Origin: Paraescarpia echinospica
Taxonomy: Eukaryota > Annelida > Polychaeta > Sabellida > Siboglinidae
Direction: 5' to 3'
Assembly: GCA_020002185.1 (NCBI GenBank)
Contig: JAHLWY010000239.1
Coordinates: forward strand, 62,001-126,000
DNA length: 64,000 nt
Shown in pieces: positions 46,454 through 58,059 of the stretch (positions are counted from its first letter, which is position 1; the number at the start of each line of letters is the position of its first letter). A program made the translations under genes and the position numbers. The notes below the pieces were generated by a model, which had not been told where the DNA came from, made no database searches, and was given only the letters and a program-made list of their open reading frames with translations.

Positions 46454-46677
46454 CCATACTTCCGACGATTCTGGTCTTTCCTTTTTCGACTCTCGAGAAG
46501 GTCGTATCGTGTCTGATCGCATTATTTGTAAATATAGAATTGTTACGTTGTAAAGACGGATGTTTCATATACATATGTTTTCCGTTAAAAGAACCGATAC
46601 CTCATACGAATCCTATGGTCGTCTCGTTGGATGTGAATCCGAACAGATGATCGTGTCTTGGCATGAAGGTAAGTGAT

Positions 46678-46775
46678 GTTTGGTTCTTGTCGCTCGTTGG
46701 TCTAAGTATTTGGTGTTTCGTTTGTCCGACAAGTTTGGTTCTTGTCACTCTTTGGTATAAGTGTTTGGTGTTACA
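46678..46775. repeat. 55-bp minisatellite, block 1
   Basis: One full and one partial copy of the unit GTTTGGTTCTTG...TTGGTGTTTCGTTTGTCCGACAA. Confidence 0.88.
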
Positions 46776-46799
46776 CAGATTTCGTAGTGAGCACCAGGA

Positions 46800-46974
46800 C
46801 AAGTGATTTCAGCAATGTAGCGTTTGTCGATAGTCCACAGCGACTGAGGACACTGTGTCGTTTCAAGTTGTCTCGACGTGTGAAATGTCTCTTGCAATCT
46901 GGGTACTGGAAGGGTGCACGTGATGATGATGATGTAGGCTTGTTGGTAGCTGGTAGACTAGTCCATAAGCTCAT
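46800..46974 (-). pseudogene. C2H2-type zinc-finger remnant
   Basis: The minus strand reads APFQYPDCKRHFTRRDNLKRH, then SVLSRC. The spacing matches the C-C-H-C finger of the 48733-48927 exon (TCLDCGTSFTRKDSWKRH, then SGSC), but the first Cys is Tyr. No intact exon continues from it. It is probably a decayed tandem paralogue. Confidence 0.55.
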
Positions 46975-47160
46975 GGTGTACGTGTTTACTGTTCAAATGT
47001 AAAGAACGGAATGGTTCTTGGAACACGTAGTCTCATGCGATGTCTCGTCCGTAGTCTCAAGCAATGTATCGGCCGTAGTCTCGTGCGCTAAGTTTGGTAG
47101 AGATGTCACGCAATAAACTGACGAATTGGCTGAAAGAGGTGAGATGTCACGCGATAACGC

Positions 47161-47455
47161 GTCGAATTCCCTCAAAGATGAGGGATTTGATGCAACAACG
47201 CGTCGAATTCCCTCAAAGATGAGGGATTCGACGTGTTATCGCGTCGAATTCTCTCAAAGAGGAGGGATTTGACGCGATAACGCATCGAATTCCCTGAAAG
47301 AGGAGGGATTTGATGCAATAACGCGTCGAATTCCCTCAAAGAGGAGGGATTTGATGCAATAACGCGTCGAATTCCTTCAAAGAGGAGGGATTTGACGCGA
47401 CAACCCGTCGAATTCCATCAAAGAGGAGGGATTTGACGCAATAACCTGTCGAATT
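47161..47455. repeat. 41-bp minisatellite
   Basis: Seven copies start with GTCGAATTCCCTCAAAGA at 47161, 47202, 47243, 47284, 47325, 47366 and 47407. Each copy contains TCCCTC...GAGGGA, able to form a small hairpin. Confidence 0.93.
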
Positions 47456-47672
47456 GCCACTCATTGATCTAAGTGTTTGGTGTTTCGTTTGTTAGACAAG
47501 TTTGGTTCTTGCCACTCGTTGGTCTAAGTGTTTGGTGTTTCGTTTGTCAGACAAGTTTGTTTCTTGTCACTCGTTGATCTAAGTGTTTGGTGTTTCGTTT
47601 GTTCGACAAGTTTGGTTCTTATCACTCTTTGGTTTAAGTGTTTGGTGTTTCGTTTGTCCGACAAGTTTGTTT
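47456..47672. repeat. 55-bp minisatellite, block 2
   Basis: Four copies of the unit seen at 46678, separated from block 1 by the zinc-finger remnant and the 41-bp array. Confidence 0.9.
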
Positions 47673-47891
47673 GAATGCTTGGTTCGTGCATCTCGCTAGT
47701 CAAAGTTTGATTCGTGGAAGTCGTTGGTCTTAGTTTGGTTAAGTAAAGACACAAGATAAGGTTTGCACAGTTTATTCGTGAACAACACAAACGTATTTAC
47801 ATGTCACGCTCCATAATTACAAGAACCAGAGACTAGACATTGATACAGAGTCTTGCAAAGTTTAATCGTGTACAAGACAAAATAAAGTTCT

Positions 47892-48927
47892 TTACAGGTC
47901 ACCCTCCATTACTGCCAGAACCATATGTTTCATAGTGTTTCGCCACTGTTTCGAAACGGCTTCTTGCAACCAAGTATTGATATTACACAACTGTTCGACT
48001 GTCACGTCGGCTAGCTTCACACCTGCATCTAACAAAACACTCAAACAGTCTTTCACCACTGCAGTTGAATTAACGACCTAGACAGCCTCGTCAAAGTACA
48101 TGCAAATTTGAATGTCATCAGATAACATACAATCGTGATGAAATTGACTAGGATGGTCTATCTTGCAACCACGGCACTGACGTCTTGAGAGTTCAAAGAT
48201 GCTGCATGCTATGTGACGTGCAAGCGTCTTCTTCATTTCGGTCACAGGGAAATCAGTGGTAAAGTTCGGACCAGCAAAGTCAGGAGCGGAATTTGCAACA
48301 TTGGCAGCATGGGTAGAAGTTGTGATATTGACAACGTGAGTAGTTGTGACGTCGTTAGGAACGAAAGTTGGTATCGATGCTGTTCTGTTGTTGTTAATCG
48401 TCTCTGTCGACACAGAGACCATTCGTTGTCACTTTGCTGGTAGCGGACCTTCACTGTAGCCCTGCAAGAATATTTTAATAACATTAACAAATATTAAAGA
48501 TTGCATGGAAATAGTACACCGTTGCAAGAGTACGGTGATACAAGGATAGGTAGGAAACAATGATAAGAAGTGACGTGATAGGAAGTAAGATGATAAGTTG
48601 TATGATCATAAAGTATAAAACGGGGCGAAGTTTCAGCGGAAGGTATGGGGACACCATTTTAGAGAAAGTATAGACACCGAAAGATCATTTTCGGTGAAAG
48701 TATATAGTAAAACAATGTAAAGGATGACTCACCACAAGCGCGTCCAGCTCGGCGTCCTCGGCCGCCAACTTCCGACGGGCACAACTGCCGCTGGTGATGT
48801 GTCTCTTCCAACTATCTTTCCGTGTGAACGATGTCCCACAGTCCAGGCAGGTGAAGGGCCTCCGCAATGATGGTAGTTGTCTCGGGGTCGGTAGGGACTC
48901 CTCATCGGCAACGTTCGTTCGAACCAT
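47892..48927 (-). pseudogene. Zinc-finger gene with C-x2-C-x3-HPSQ motif; probable pseudogene
   Basis: Exon 1 (48927 to 48733; ATG at 48927, donor GTG/GTGAGT) encodes a C-C-H-C finger (FTCLDCGTSFTRKDSWKRH, SGSC). Exon 2 starts at 48461 after TATTCTTGCAG. Joined in phase 0 it meets a TGA at 48431, then an ATG at 48422 opens a frame with a Thr/Asn-rich part and SRRQCRGCKIDHPSQFHHDCML, DDIQICMYFDEAV, a TAG at 48080, then TAVVKDCLSVLLDAGVKL, VEQLCNINTWLQEAV and KHMVLAVMEGDL with TAA at 47894-47892. CxGCxxDHPSQxxHxC looks like a second zinc site; I recall it from unnamed invertebrate proteins but know no function. Two in-frame stops suggest a pseudogene, unless the intron is placed differently. 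AATAAA (inverse) lies at 47771-47776. Confidence 0.6.
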
Positions 48928-49039
48928 ATCACTCGAGTCTGATATATCGTGAGGGCAGTAATATGATATCTTCAACGTGATGATGTTAGCCGTGGTGTCG
49001 TTGTGATACGAATGATGGTCCGACTGGTAGAGCTCCGCG

Positions 49040-49047
49040 TTTATAAA
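49040..49047 (-). promoter_or_regulatory. TATA box upstream of the zinc-finger gene
   Basis: ACTTTATAAACGCGG on the minus strand, about 115 bases before the ATG at 48927. A start site near 49015 would give a leader of about 90 bases. Confidence 0.5.
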
Positions 49048-49278
49048 GTTAGTGAATGTGCCGAACGAGCACAGACCTCAGAGTAGAAAGTACACGAACG
49101 AATTGTAGAAAAGATCAGACTTATGAATCGAATACCAGTTCAAACCAATTTGCAAACAGGATTAAAAATGTGTTGGAACGTTTGTTTGAACGTTTGTCAG
49201 TGAAAGTTTGCAAAGTTGTATGTTTAAAAGTGTATTTGAAGATATGCTTATATGTTGAAGGTTAATGTTGGGTGGTCT

Positions 49279-49395
49279 GTATGTATGTATGTATGTATGT
49301 ATGTATGTATGTATGTATGTATTTATGTATGTATGTATGTATGTATGTCTCTACGACTCTATGTCTGTGTCTATGTATGTCTCTATGTATGTATA
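49279..49395. repeat. TATG microsatellite
   Basis: About twenty TATG units with TTTA and TCTC interruptions. Confidence 0.95.
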
Positions 49396-50074
49396 TACGA
49401 GGTCGTTGTCGGTTACCCATGCCAGGTTAGGGCTTTTATGATAGAATATTGTTTGAAAGGTTTTTACCGAAGAAGCACGAATTTAGATACTACAGTATGA
49501 AAACAGATCAAAAACGATCTAACGTTGTACACTTAACTGTTAACACAGTAAACTATATAAATACTGGTACACCCTGTCTGGAAGCTTATTATGGTCATAT
49601 GCTGTTCATCATAACGCTTCACTTTGTTACGCGCCTGTTTCGAAAAAGAGGTTTGCCGACATTAGTTTCAAGGCCACCGAGTCGTTATCACTTGGACACG
49701 AAGTATCACTTCAAAATACTTTGAAAGCAGGCTATCAACTGGACTAAACTTGTTAAGTACAAATTGCGTATGACAAATACTGTTACATAACAAAGGGTTT
49801 GACCAAAATATTACACAGATAGCAGGTAGTTTGAGTAATTTACCAGATAAGTAACTGTTTTATAATTCCCTAAGTTTTAACACAGGACAAATACACGGAT
49901 GTTTCTCCAACACATACAGCCTCGGGCTTGGTTACCGGTTCATACCAGTTTGCTTATAGCGTGATATGCCTGTAATGTAGTGAACGATGATTTTACTCTG
50001 CAGGCCGTGATTGAATTTTCTAATAAAGTTCTTACAAAGGATAGCTAACCAAATCACAATGATAGCTTTGACGT

Positions 50075-50082
50075 TATATAAG
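50075..50082 (+). promoter_or_regulatory. TATA-box-like site before the 140-bp array
   Basis: TATATAAG after TGACGT and the CTAACCAAATCAC word shared with the array. No long frame follows. Confidence 0.35.
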
Positions 50083-50225
50083 ACGCGAGCGCGCTCGTGC
50101 CCGCAACAAACAAACATGTCCAGATACGTCTCCAGGACACAGTAGCACACAGTAGCGTCAGTTTTGTAGTGTGTTGACAAAATTACCAAAGAAATTTCTA
50201 GAATGAAATTTTACAGGGGAATTGA

Positions 50226-51055
50226 CCATAACGTTACATGATGGAGTTATATTCAAGCGCGCAAGTTCAAAACAGTGACTAACCAAATCAATACCTGTAT
50301 AACCAACTCACCTCGGCACAAAATTACTGCGCGTAGCAGTTTATAGTTTAATGACGTCACTGTTGATGATCAAATGATGGAATTATATTGCATACGCGCA
50401 AGTTCAAAACAATGACTAACCAAATCACTACCTGTATAACCAACTCACCTCGCGCACAAAATTACTGCGCGTAGCAGTTTATAGTTTAATGATGTCACTG
50501 CATTATGACGTCACATGATGGAATTATATTCAAGCGCGCAAGTTCAAAACGATGGCTAACCAAATCACTACCTGTATAACCAACTCACCTCGCGCACAAA
50601 ATTATTGCGCGTAGCAGTTTATAGTTTAATGATGTCACTGCATCATGACGTCACATGATGGAATTACATTACATATGCGCAAGTTCAAAACAAGGTCTAA
50701 CCAACAAGATCTAACCAAATCACTACCTGTTTGACCAAATCACCTCGCGCACAAAATTACTGCGCGTACCATGACTTCACTGTTGATGACGTCACATAAT
50801 GGGATTATATTCAAGTGCGCAAGTTCAAAACAAGGTCTAACCAACAAGATCTAACCAAATCACTACCTGTTTGACCAAATCACCTCGCGCACAAAATTAC
50901 TGCGCGTACCATGACGTCACTGTTGATGATGTCACATAATGGGTTTATATTCAAGTACGCAAGTTGAAAACAAAGTCTAACCAAATCACTACCTGTTTGA
51001 CCAAATCACCTCGCGTACAAAATTACTGCGCGTAGCAGTTTGATGACGTCATACA
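50226..51055. repeat. 140-bp minisatellite with TGACGTCA sites
   Basis: Six copies; anchor words (G/A)ATGG(A/G).TTATATT lie at about 50240, 50374, 50516, 50657, 50797 and 50937. Each unit holds CGCAAGTTCAAAAC, CTAACCAAATCAC, TCACCTCGCGCACAAAATTACTGCGCGTA and a TGACGTCA-type palindrome. The first four copies alternate between ATTCAAG and GCATACG/ACATATG variants; copies 4 and 5 share an extra AACAAGATCTAACC insert. Confidence 0.93.
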
Positions 51056-51105
51056 GGGTGCACAGGCTCACGCTCACAACAACAAACAAACGTCTTGAGT
51101 ACGGG

Positions 51106-51116
51106 TTTTATAAAAG
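51106..51116 (+). promoter_or_regulatory. TATA box at the end of the 140-bp array
   Basis: TTTTATAAAAG about 60 bp after the last TGACGTCA of the array. A short ATG frame (51144, 12 codons) follows, but no real coding sequence. Confidence 0.4.
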
Positions 51117-51454
51117 ACACGAATTTAAGCATATAAGATAAAAATGACACCACAAAAATTTCCAGCAGGTTCAAAATGGTAGTTAACTAGAAGAGACCTT
51201 GATTTTGTTGATAAAGATGTCTCAAAGAATGTTACATATTCAGGAATCACTTCACGTCTGCCATTAATAACATACATAGGTACGCAATATGCAAGTAATA
51301 AGAGACATTGATAGGCAAAAATTTACAAAAAGGGTGAGGGGAAAGTCGTAGGTCGGTGTATGAATGTTGTAGGTCAATGTTTGTGTATTGTATGTCAGTG
51401 TTTGCAAGTTGTTTGTCAGTGGTTATGACCTGAAGGTCAGATAGATTTTATAAC

Positions 51455-52115
51455 ATGAGAAAAATTTGCTATCTTTTAACATGGGAAAAATGTCCTATCC
51501 TTTATAGGCTTTAGCCCTTATGCTTTAACATGGGCTATGTAGGGTAAACAAGTAGGGGTAAATTGACACCTCCAACTCAAAATAGCGTCGTATACCTTTA
51601 CGATAATAGATCCTATCCTTTAACATGGGGAAACTTCCTATGCTTTAACATGGGAAAAATTTATATATTCTTCAACATGGAGAAAATTGGTAGGACAGGT
51701 TTCAGAGGATAATTTGGGGTAAATTGGAAGCTCCTATCGTTTAACATGGGGTTTAGCACCTATCTTTTAACATGGGGGAAATTCCCTATCGTTTAACATG
51801 GGGAAAATTGGTAGGACAGTTTTTTGTTGTTGAAGACATTTGGGGCAAATCGAAAAAATAAATATATAGGTAAATTTCGCTATGTTTTAACATGGGGTTT
51901 GAAGGACTAAAAATCTAGGGGTAAATTGGAACTTCGATCTCAAAAAGTCGTCGTATACCTTTACGATAAATCGAATTGACGTTTTGCCCTATTTTCAAAG
52001 TCCAACTTACCCCTTTTAGACCTATACGAAATGGGTCCAAGTTGGATTGGAGTTGGATTGGAGTTGGAGGAAAATCCGGCAACATCCGGGTATTTCCCTA
52101 TCTTTTAACATGGGA
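51455..52115. repeat. Interspersed CTATCNTTTAACATGGGRAAA motif
   Basis: About eleven copies of TTTAACATGGG (near 51476, 51532, 51616, 51641, 51739, 51765, 51791, 51885, 52100, with variants at 51455 and 51671) at irregular distances. Two longer segments (TAAATTG..., GTCGTATACCTTTACGATAA; 51552-51610 and 51913-51975) are also repeated. Confidence 0.85.
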
Positions 52116-52249
52116 ACCGGAACTACTTTTTCCTCTTCCTCCAATCCGAATCATTCCTCTACGCTAGACCACCTACCTTACTACACACATGTGTAGTCTT
52201 TGGAACAGATATGGCCTTTTCTAATTTTCAGTGCCATCTATCATGCTCT

Positions 52250-52545
52250 GGGAAAAAACAAATCCATGTTCTTGCCAGTGTTCCACTGCTTCACAAGCTA
52301 GCAAAGCACTGAATCAATACAGCTATATGGATCTGGATGGAGGCGAAGAGAGAACTATTCTGCCAACGGAATAAGATCATGGAAAACATACCACCAACAC
52401 AGGATGCTTTTTGCAGCACTCAAAGCGTGTAGCATACCAAGATGGTATCTGGTTGACCAGTCTGCTGGTCCAACACTAGGCGCCCACTCCAAATGGCTGG
52501 GGTTGAACATGGAAGAGTCTGCATTGGCATCCCAGAGCATGACAA
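52250..52545 (+). pseudogene. Remnant of a repetitive invertebrate protein
   Basis: Frames give RELFCQRNKIMENIPPTQDAF, LQHSKRVAYQDGIW, PTPNGWG and LHWHP. The order lppTkdaLxqHxkRaxYQaxxW...GW is one I recall from uncharacterised, repeat-associated invertebrate proteins. Several stops; no function assigned. Confidence 0.45.
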
Positions 52546-53080
52546 TGACAATGAGTTTTATTTCCCCAAAACCCCTTGCGGAAAATGAGAGAATCTTTCT
52601 CTCTACAGTACATATTAATAGAACATATTGTACTCTTAAGAACATCTAGACTTGTACTGTGTGAATCATATTTGCAGTATTTAAGACGTAAACAACACAC
52701 AATGCATAACATGTTCAGTGACCCTACTGTGTTAAGTATTTTCAATAATTTTATAATCAACAGTGCAAACCAAATAATGTAAAATAGTATAAAACAAACC
52801 ATGTATTATAGTATTTATACATATATTGCACAATTTGAACTCGTTTACATGTAATTATATGACTAGTAATTTAACTATAAGGAACAATTTTTCGTCTATG
52901 CAATTCACAGTTTTGACAGGAAATTTGCTAGTTAGACAAACTTTGACATTATTACATTAATAAATCTGGAAAGTCTGTCAACTGTTTCGCATTATGTACA
53001 TTAAACAACTGGTTCATTTTCAAATTATTAGGTGTGATCAGAGGTGTCAACCCTGAGAATATGTTACCATTGAGCTTGGA
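52546..53080. other. AT-rich spacer
   Basis: Nothing recognised. Confidence 0.5.
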
Positions 53081-55515
53081 TATCCGTTCTTCTTTAACAA
53101 GATTTAACAAGATTGCCACCCAGAGAATTAACTCTAGGTGGCAGGTGGACAAGGAAGCCCTTTGGCTTATCGAGAGTCCAACCCTTTTATTTATGTGTAT
53201 CCCGCCCTTCTGAGGTATGTGTCGATTTTATTTTTAACCACATTCTCGCTACTAGCACCCACACAATCAGCAGATAATCTGTTCCATTCATTTACAGTCC
53301 TTTGTGAAAATGAAAACTTTCTTATATCTAATCTACACTGCACCTTTGCTAATGTGCTAACTTCATGTCCTCTAGTCCTTCTATCTTTCTTAACTGAGAA
53401 AAATTTATTTCTATCAATATTTTTATAACCATTTATTATCTTAAACACTTCTATCTGATCACTTCTCAATCTCCTGGTCTCTAGTGTTGTTAAACCACAT
53501 TCTTTTAGGCGAATTTCATAAATAAGATCCCTCAGTTTTTTATCATTTTAGTTGCTCTCCTCTGTACTCTTTCTAGCATATTTATGTCCTTCTTGCGATA
53601 TGGCCTCCACGCTTGTATACAATATTCTAAATGAGGCATCACTATTGTTTTGTACAGCGGTATTATTACTTCTTTTTCCTTACGCGCTATATTTCGCCTA
53701 ATTAATCGAAGGTTTTGATTTCCCTTTGAAGCTGCAATTCCGCACTGCTCTGAAACATTCACATCAGCACTAATGGTTAACGCTAAGTCCTTTTCTTTTA
53801 CAGTTGTACTTAGTACAGTATCCCCCATTGTATATTCTACCTCTTCGTTCCCATGTCCTGTGTGGAGGCATTTCCATTTCCCAAAATTGAACAGCATTTG
53901 CCACTTTTAGAAAATTTTATCAACCTGTCAAGATCATCTTGTAAATGCTGTCTATCCCCATCAGTTTTAATCCTTCTAAACACTTTTGTATCATCCGCAA
54001 ATTTCAACACCTTGCTTGTTATTTAATCTTCCAAATCGTTGATATATATTAAGAATAATATAGGTCCTAGTACTGATCCCTGTGGTACCCCACTCAATAC
54101 CGATTTCCTGTTTGAAGCCTCCGCATCAACTACTATACGTTGTCTTCTGTCAATCAGCCATTTTTCTATCCAGTTTGCTATACCATTTCCTATGCCATGG
54201 GCCTTTAGTTTAAGCAGTAATCTTTGATGTGGTACTTTGTCGAAAGCTTTTTGAAAATCTAAGTAGACGATATCTACTGGTGATCCCTCTTCTACCCACT
54301 TAGTGATGTCTTCCAAAAAACATAACATATTTGTTAAGCATGACCTCGCTTTTAAAAACCCATGTTGAGATGGGTTTATCAAGTTATGGTTAACAAGAAA
54401 ATCCACCACGTGATCTTTAATTAGTCTTTCTAATAATTTGCAAATCACCGATGTTAAACTCACTGGTCTATAGTTCTCTGACTTGTTTCTCGAACCTGTT
54501 TTAAATAACAGTATAATGTTTGCCTCTTTCCATTCTAAAGGAACCACTCCCTCTTCTAATGACAAATTGAAAACTGTTGCAAGCGGTACGCTAATTTGTT
54601 CTACAATTTGCAGTAGTAGTTTGGGCGGAATTCCATCCACTCCAGGTGATTTATTATCCTTCATATCCCTTATTTTCTTAGCTACCATTTCCGGGGTTAC
54701 AATCAACTGTCCTAAATAGTCTGAATCTGCCCCCTTGAACTTAGCTTCTGGGACTGGCAGTGAACTAATATCTTCCCTGCTAAACACTGAACTAAAGTAC
54801 TCATTCAGGTCTTCTGCCATAAAGTATCCCTCGGATATTATAATTCAAGCACTATCTTCTAGAGGACCGACCTTATCCTGAACTTTTTGTTTGCTTCGAA
54901 CGTACGCATAAAAACTCTTGCTGTCATGTTTTCTATTACTAGCTAATTGTTGTTCATAGCTTGTCGTTGAATTTTTAATTTCAGCTGTAGCTTTTTAAAT
55001 GCTTCTTTATAAATGTTGTAGTCTTCATCATTTCCAATACATCTACATGACTTCCACATCATTTGTTTATACTTAATTTTTCTAATGGCTTCTTTCGATA
55101 AGTGTTTCTTTTTGGACCGTTTCCCTTGTTTTTGAAGGGTACACATTTATTGACTGTGCACTTAATTTCACTCTTTAATATCTTCCAGCATTCTGTTGCT
55201 GTCTTATTTTTAGTGTGTTATTTCCGTTGTGGAAATATCTCCTATACTGCTTTTTACTATTCCTTTCTGATTTTACTTTGATGGTAAAATGTATCTGGTT
55301 GTGATCGCTACTCCCCAGTAGCTCACATATCTTGACATTGTCAACTAATTCATTCTGTGAGGACAAAACTATGTCTAACACATTCGTACCCCTGGTTGGT
55401 TCTAGCACATTTTGAGAAAGGAAAGTATCTTGATCTAAAACTAAAAACTTGTGGTCGTCATTCCTCATACTCTGTAGAGATTTCTATTGTATATGCCCGT
55501 GGTTAAAATCCCCCA
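53081..55515 (-). mobile_element. CR1-like LINE copy B, 5'-truncated in the endonuclease
   Basis: On the minus strand: end of the endonuclease (LGDFNHGH, LDIVLSSQNELVDN, LLGSSDHNQIHF), a basic linker (KHLSKEAIRKIKYK, MMWKSCRC), RT from 54820 (MAEDLNEYFSSVF, DNKSPGVDGIPPKLL, ENYRPVSLTSVICK, DFQKAFDKVPHQ, SGVPQGSVLGP, FADDTKVF) and the C-terminal end to 53191. A TAA replaces a codon just before the FADD block (54023-54025) and the frame shifts near 53905 and 53500. The tail is GGCAATCTTGTTAAATCTTGTTAAAGAAG. This is the longest copy of the family in the window. Confidence 0.88.
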
Positions 55516-55771
55516 ATTGCCAAGCGTCGCTTGATAACGTGCGTGGTCTTCGTCCGTTTGCTCTTAAGGAATAAAGGACTTCGCGATCGCATTGTCCGGG
55601 CAACAGTTCGGTGAAATGGTCGGCGACGGCTGCTGGGAGGTTGTGCTCCGGCACAAAATATGCGAACATCACCACAGATTTTGTGGTCGAATCAGGAGTA
55701 ACCGCCCTCGCTTTGAAAAAAGAAGTCATCGGTGCGTCTTGTCGAGCTGACATCAGTTGCTTATCATGCAA
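55516..55771 (-). pseudogene. Transposon-derived N-terminal fragment (hAT-like group)
   Basis: The minus strand reads SARQDAPMTSFFKARA, TTKSVVMFAYFVPEHNLPAAVADHFTELL. The block VxFxxFxxEHNLPxxxADHF is known from repeat-derived (hAT/ZBED-like) proteins. Copy B of the CR1-like LINE cuts it. Confidence 0.5.
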
Positions 55772-56384
55772 TCAATTTTTACTTGATCACGCGAACACAC
55801 TGCGGCGTCTGCGCACTAGGCGTGATGCTTGACAGGCTTCGCCTTCGACTTGGTTATTATGCCGTTGAATAGCTGGACTCATTCTGGCAGGAATACAGCC
55901 GCATAATTGTTCCACTTCTTTGCTTGTGGGGCATCCGTAATTTTCTAACGCAGTGGAATGTATGTGGTCAGGTTCCAAGAAATAAGACGTAAGCGAGGCG
56001 TCTTACGGCGTTTCAAAATATGCCACCAGGGGCGTCGCCACCAAAACTAGTAATCGTCATGCCCGCACCGCGGCGCCAAGAACGCTGCGGGGAATGACAT
56101 GTGAAGCACGGTGCGATCTGAGCCGCATTTAGCGTAATAGAAATGTTGGTGATGGATAGCGTAGCGACAACTTGGCAGACATTCGGGATCCAGGGCCGAC
56201 TGCGCTATATCCGAATACCTGTTGTAAGTTAACGAGGAGCGTTATAAAGAGGATTGAAAACAAATGAAAATAACAAAATTACAGAAATCCATGAGCATCG
56301 TCTCTCACGGCCGTGAGCCTGTGTAAATCTAAAAAAATCCGTGAGACTCACGGATAAACTGTGAGACTTGACACCTCTGGGTTT
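55772..56384. other. Spacer with a short hairpin
   Basis: TAAGACG...GCGTCTTA (55983-56006) is a short stem-loop. The rest is GC-richer than its surroundings but shows no defensible gene. Confidence 0.45.
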
Positions 56385-57935
56385 GATGTTAACGTATTTC
56401 TTTATATATTTTGATTTTTCTTCTACTAGTGATGGACATACAAGTGCATAATGATATTCATCACCTTGGTCTCCATTGCTGCATAGGTTACACAGCCTCT
56501 GAGCATTTTCAGGGAGATAACGACCAACAAAAATAGGTAATTTGTGATTTCCACAACGAAATTTACATAAATTGATTCTGTCAGTTGGGTTCAAGTAGAT
56601 TAAATACTTTTCGAGCCCTACTTCATTTTTAAATATTCTGTAATTTGAACGCAGCCTATTTACATGAATTTGTTTGTGTCATGTTTGTCTGTTGATGTCT
56701 TTCATTTTAAGTTCTAGGGTATGCTTCAACCATTTTATATCTTGCATTTCCATGATCATGTCACATGTTAGATAGTCAACATCTATTAATGATATTCTTT
56801 ATTTTTAGAATCCATTTTGATTTAAAATTACTGTGTCGTGGAGGTTTTTTATCAGTCTAAACATAATACTAGATAGCTTGCTTTGTTTGCCTTCAATTAA
56901 TTGTACCAAAAAGTTTATCATTCTCTTTTCTATAATTGTTGGAATCTCTCAATCCGCTCTACATTCTGAAAACCCAATATTTCAATACCATATAGCAGGA
57001 TGGGCATTACAAGTTGATCAAACAGTTCACAGTGTATGTCTCTCGGTAAATCTAGCTTCCTTGCTTTAGTTGTGAAGTTGAACATTGCACGCCTAGCTTG
57101 GTTAACTTGTTTTGTTATGGATTTGTTAAACCATTCATTATAGTTTAGACTGATTCCCAAATATATGTAGCTATCAATTATTTCTAACTTGTTTTGTTCA
57201 AACAAGAAGTCTGGGTGTGATCTGACCTTTCCACGAGAGAAGGTAATAACCTATGTTTTATTAGTATTAACAGATAGGTGCCATGTTTGGCAATAATCAC
57301 ATGCAGCATTTAATGCAGCCTATAAATCTGCAGGTGTTTCTGTCATGACAATAGTATCATCAGCATAAAGTAAAACATAAATTTTCAAAAACATTTCTAC
57401 ATCACCATCACTAAGGTTGCTGTGAATTTCATCAGCCAGTATGTCAAGTCCCTTATAATTATGGCTTTGTAGCATTTCTGCTATTTCTGGATGTTTAAAT
57501 CTACTTTCCTGAGGTTTAATTTTATAAATGAGGAAGGTCAAGCCAGTAGATAGACATATTGTTAACCAACCGCCTTAGTTACGTAATTACAACAACTCGG
57601 TTGCAGATGCGCTCAGTGAAGCGTGGTATTCTGTTGCTAGTGTTTCTAGGCAAGCAGGTGGTTTCACTGTAATCTTAGAGAGGGTGTTCCACAATGCCTA
57701 GTTTAAATTGTATATTGCATTAGCCAATAGAAATGATGGAAACCTGTCACATGATGTGTAATTAGGTCTGCTTATATAAACGTTTGTTGTATGCATTTCG
57801 CCATCTGGGCGCTGGCAAAGGACTGGGACAGATCCAGGGTTGAATGAGACAGGTTGCCCTGCTGCCAAGAGAATGGCAAGTCAAGTCTTAAAGCGTGGTG
57901 GAATCGTTAACGTGGATTACGTTCCCAAGCTTCTT

Positions 57936-57965
57936 TGTGTGTGTGTGTGTGTGCGCGTGTGTGTG

Positions 57966-58017
<52 letters not shown>

Positions 58018-58024
58018 TGTGTGT
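57936..58024. repeat. GT / GTGC microsatellite
   Basis: (GT)n followed by (GTGC)n. Confidence 0.95.
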
Positions 58025-58059
58025 AATATTCAGTGTCCAGAGTGACTGTTCGATCGAGT

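Noticed and set aside
47161..47455. CRISPR-like array
   Set aside because: The 41-bp units are contiguous with no unique spacers; the context is animal DNA.
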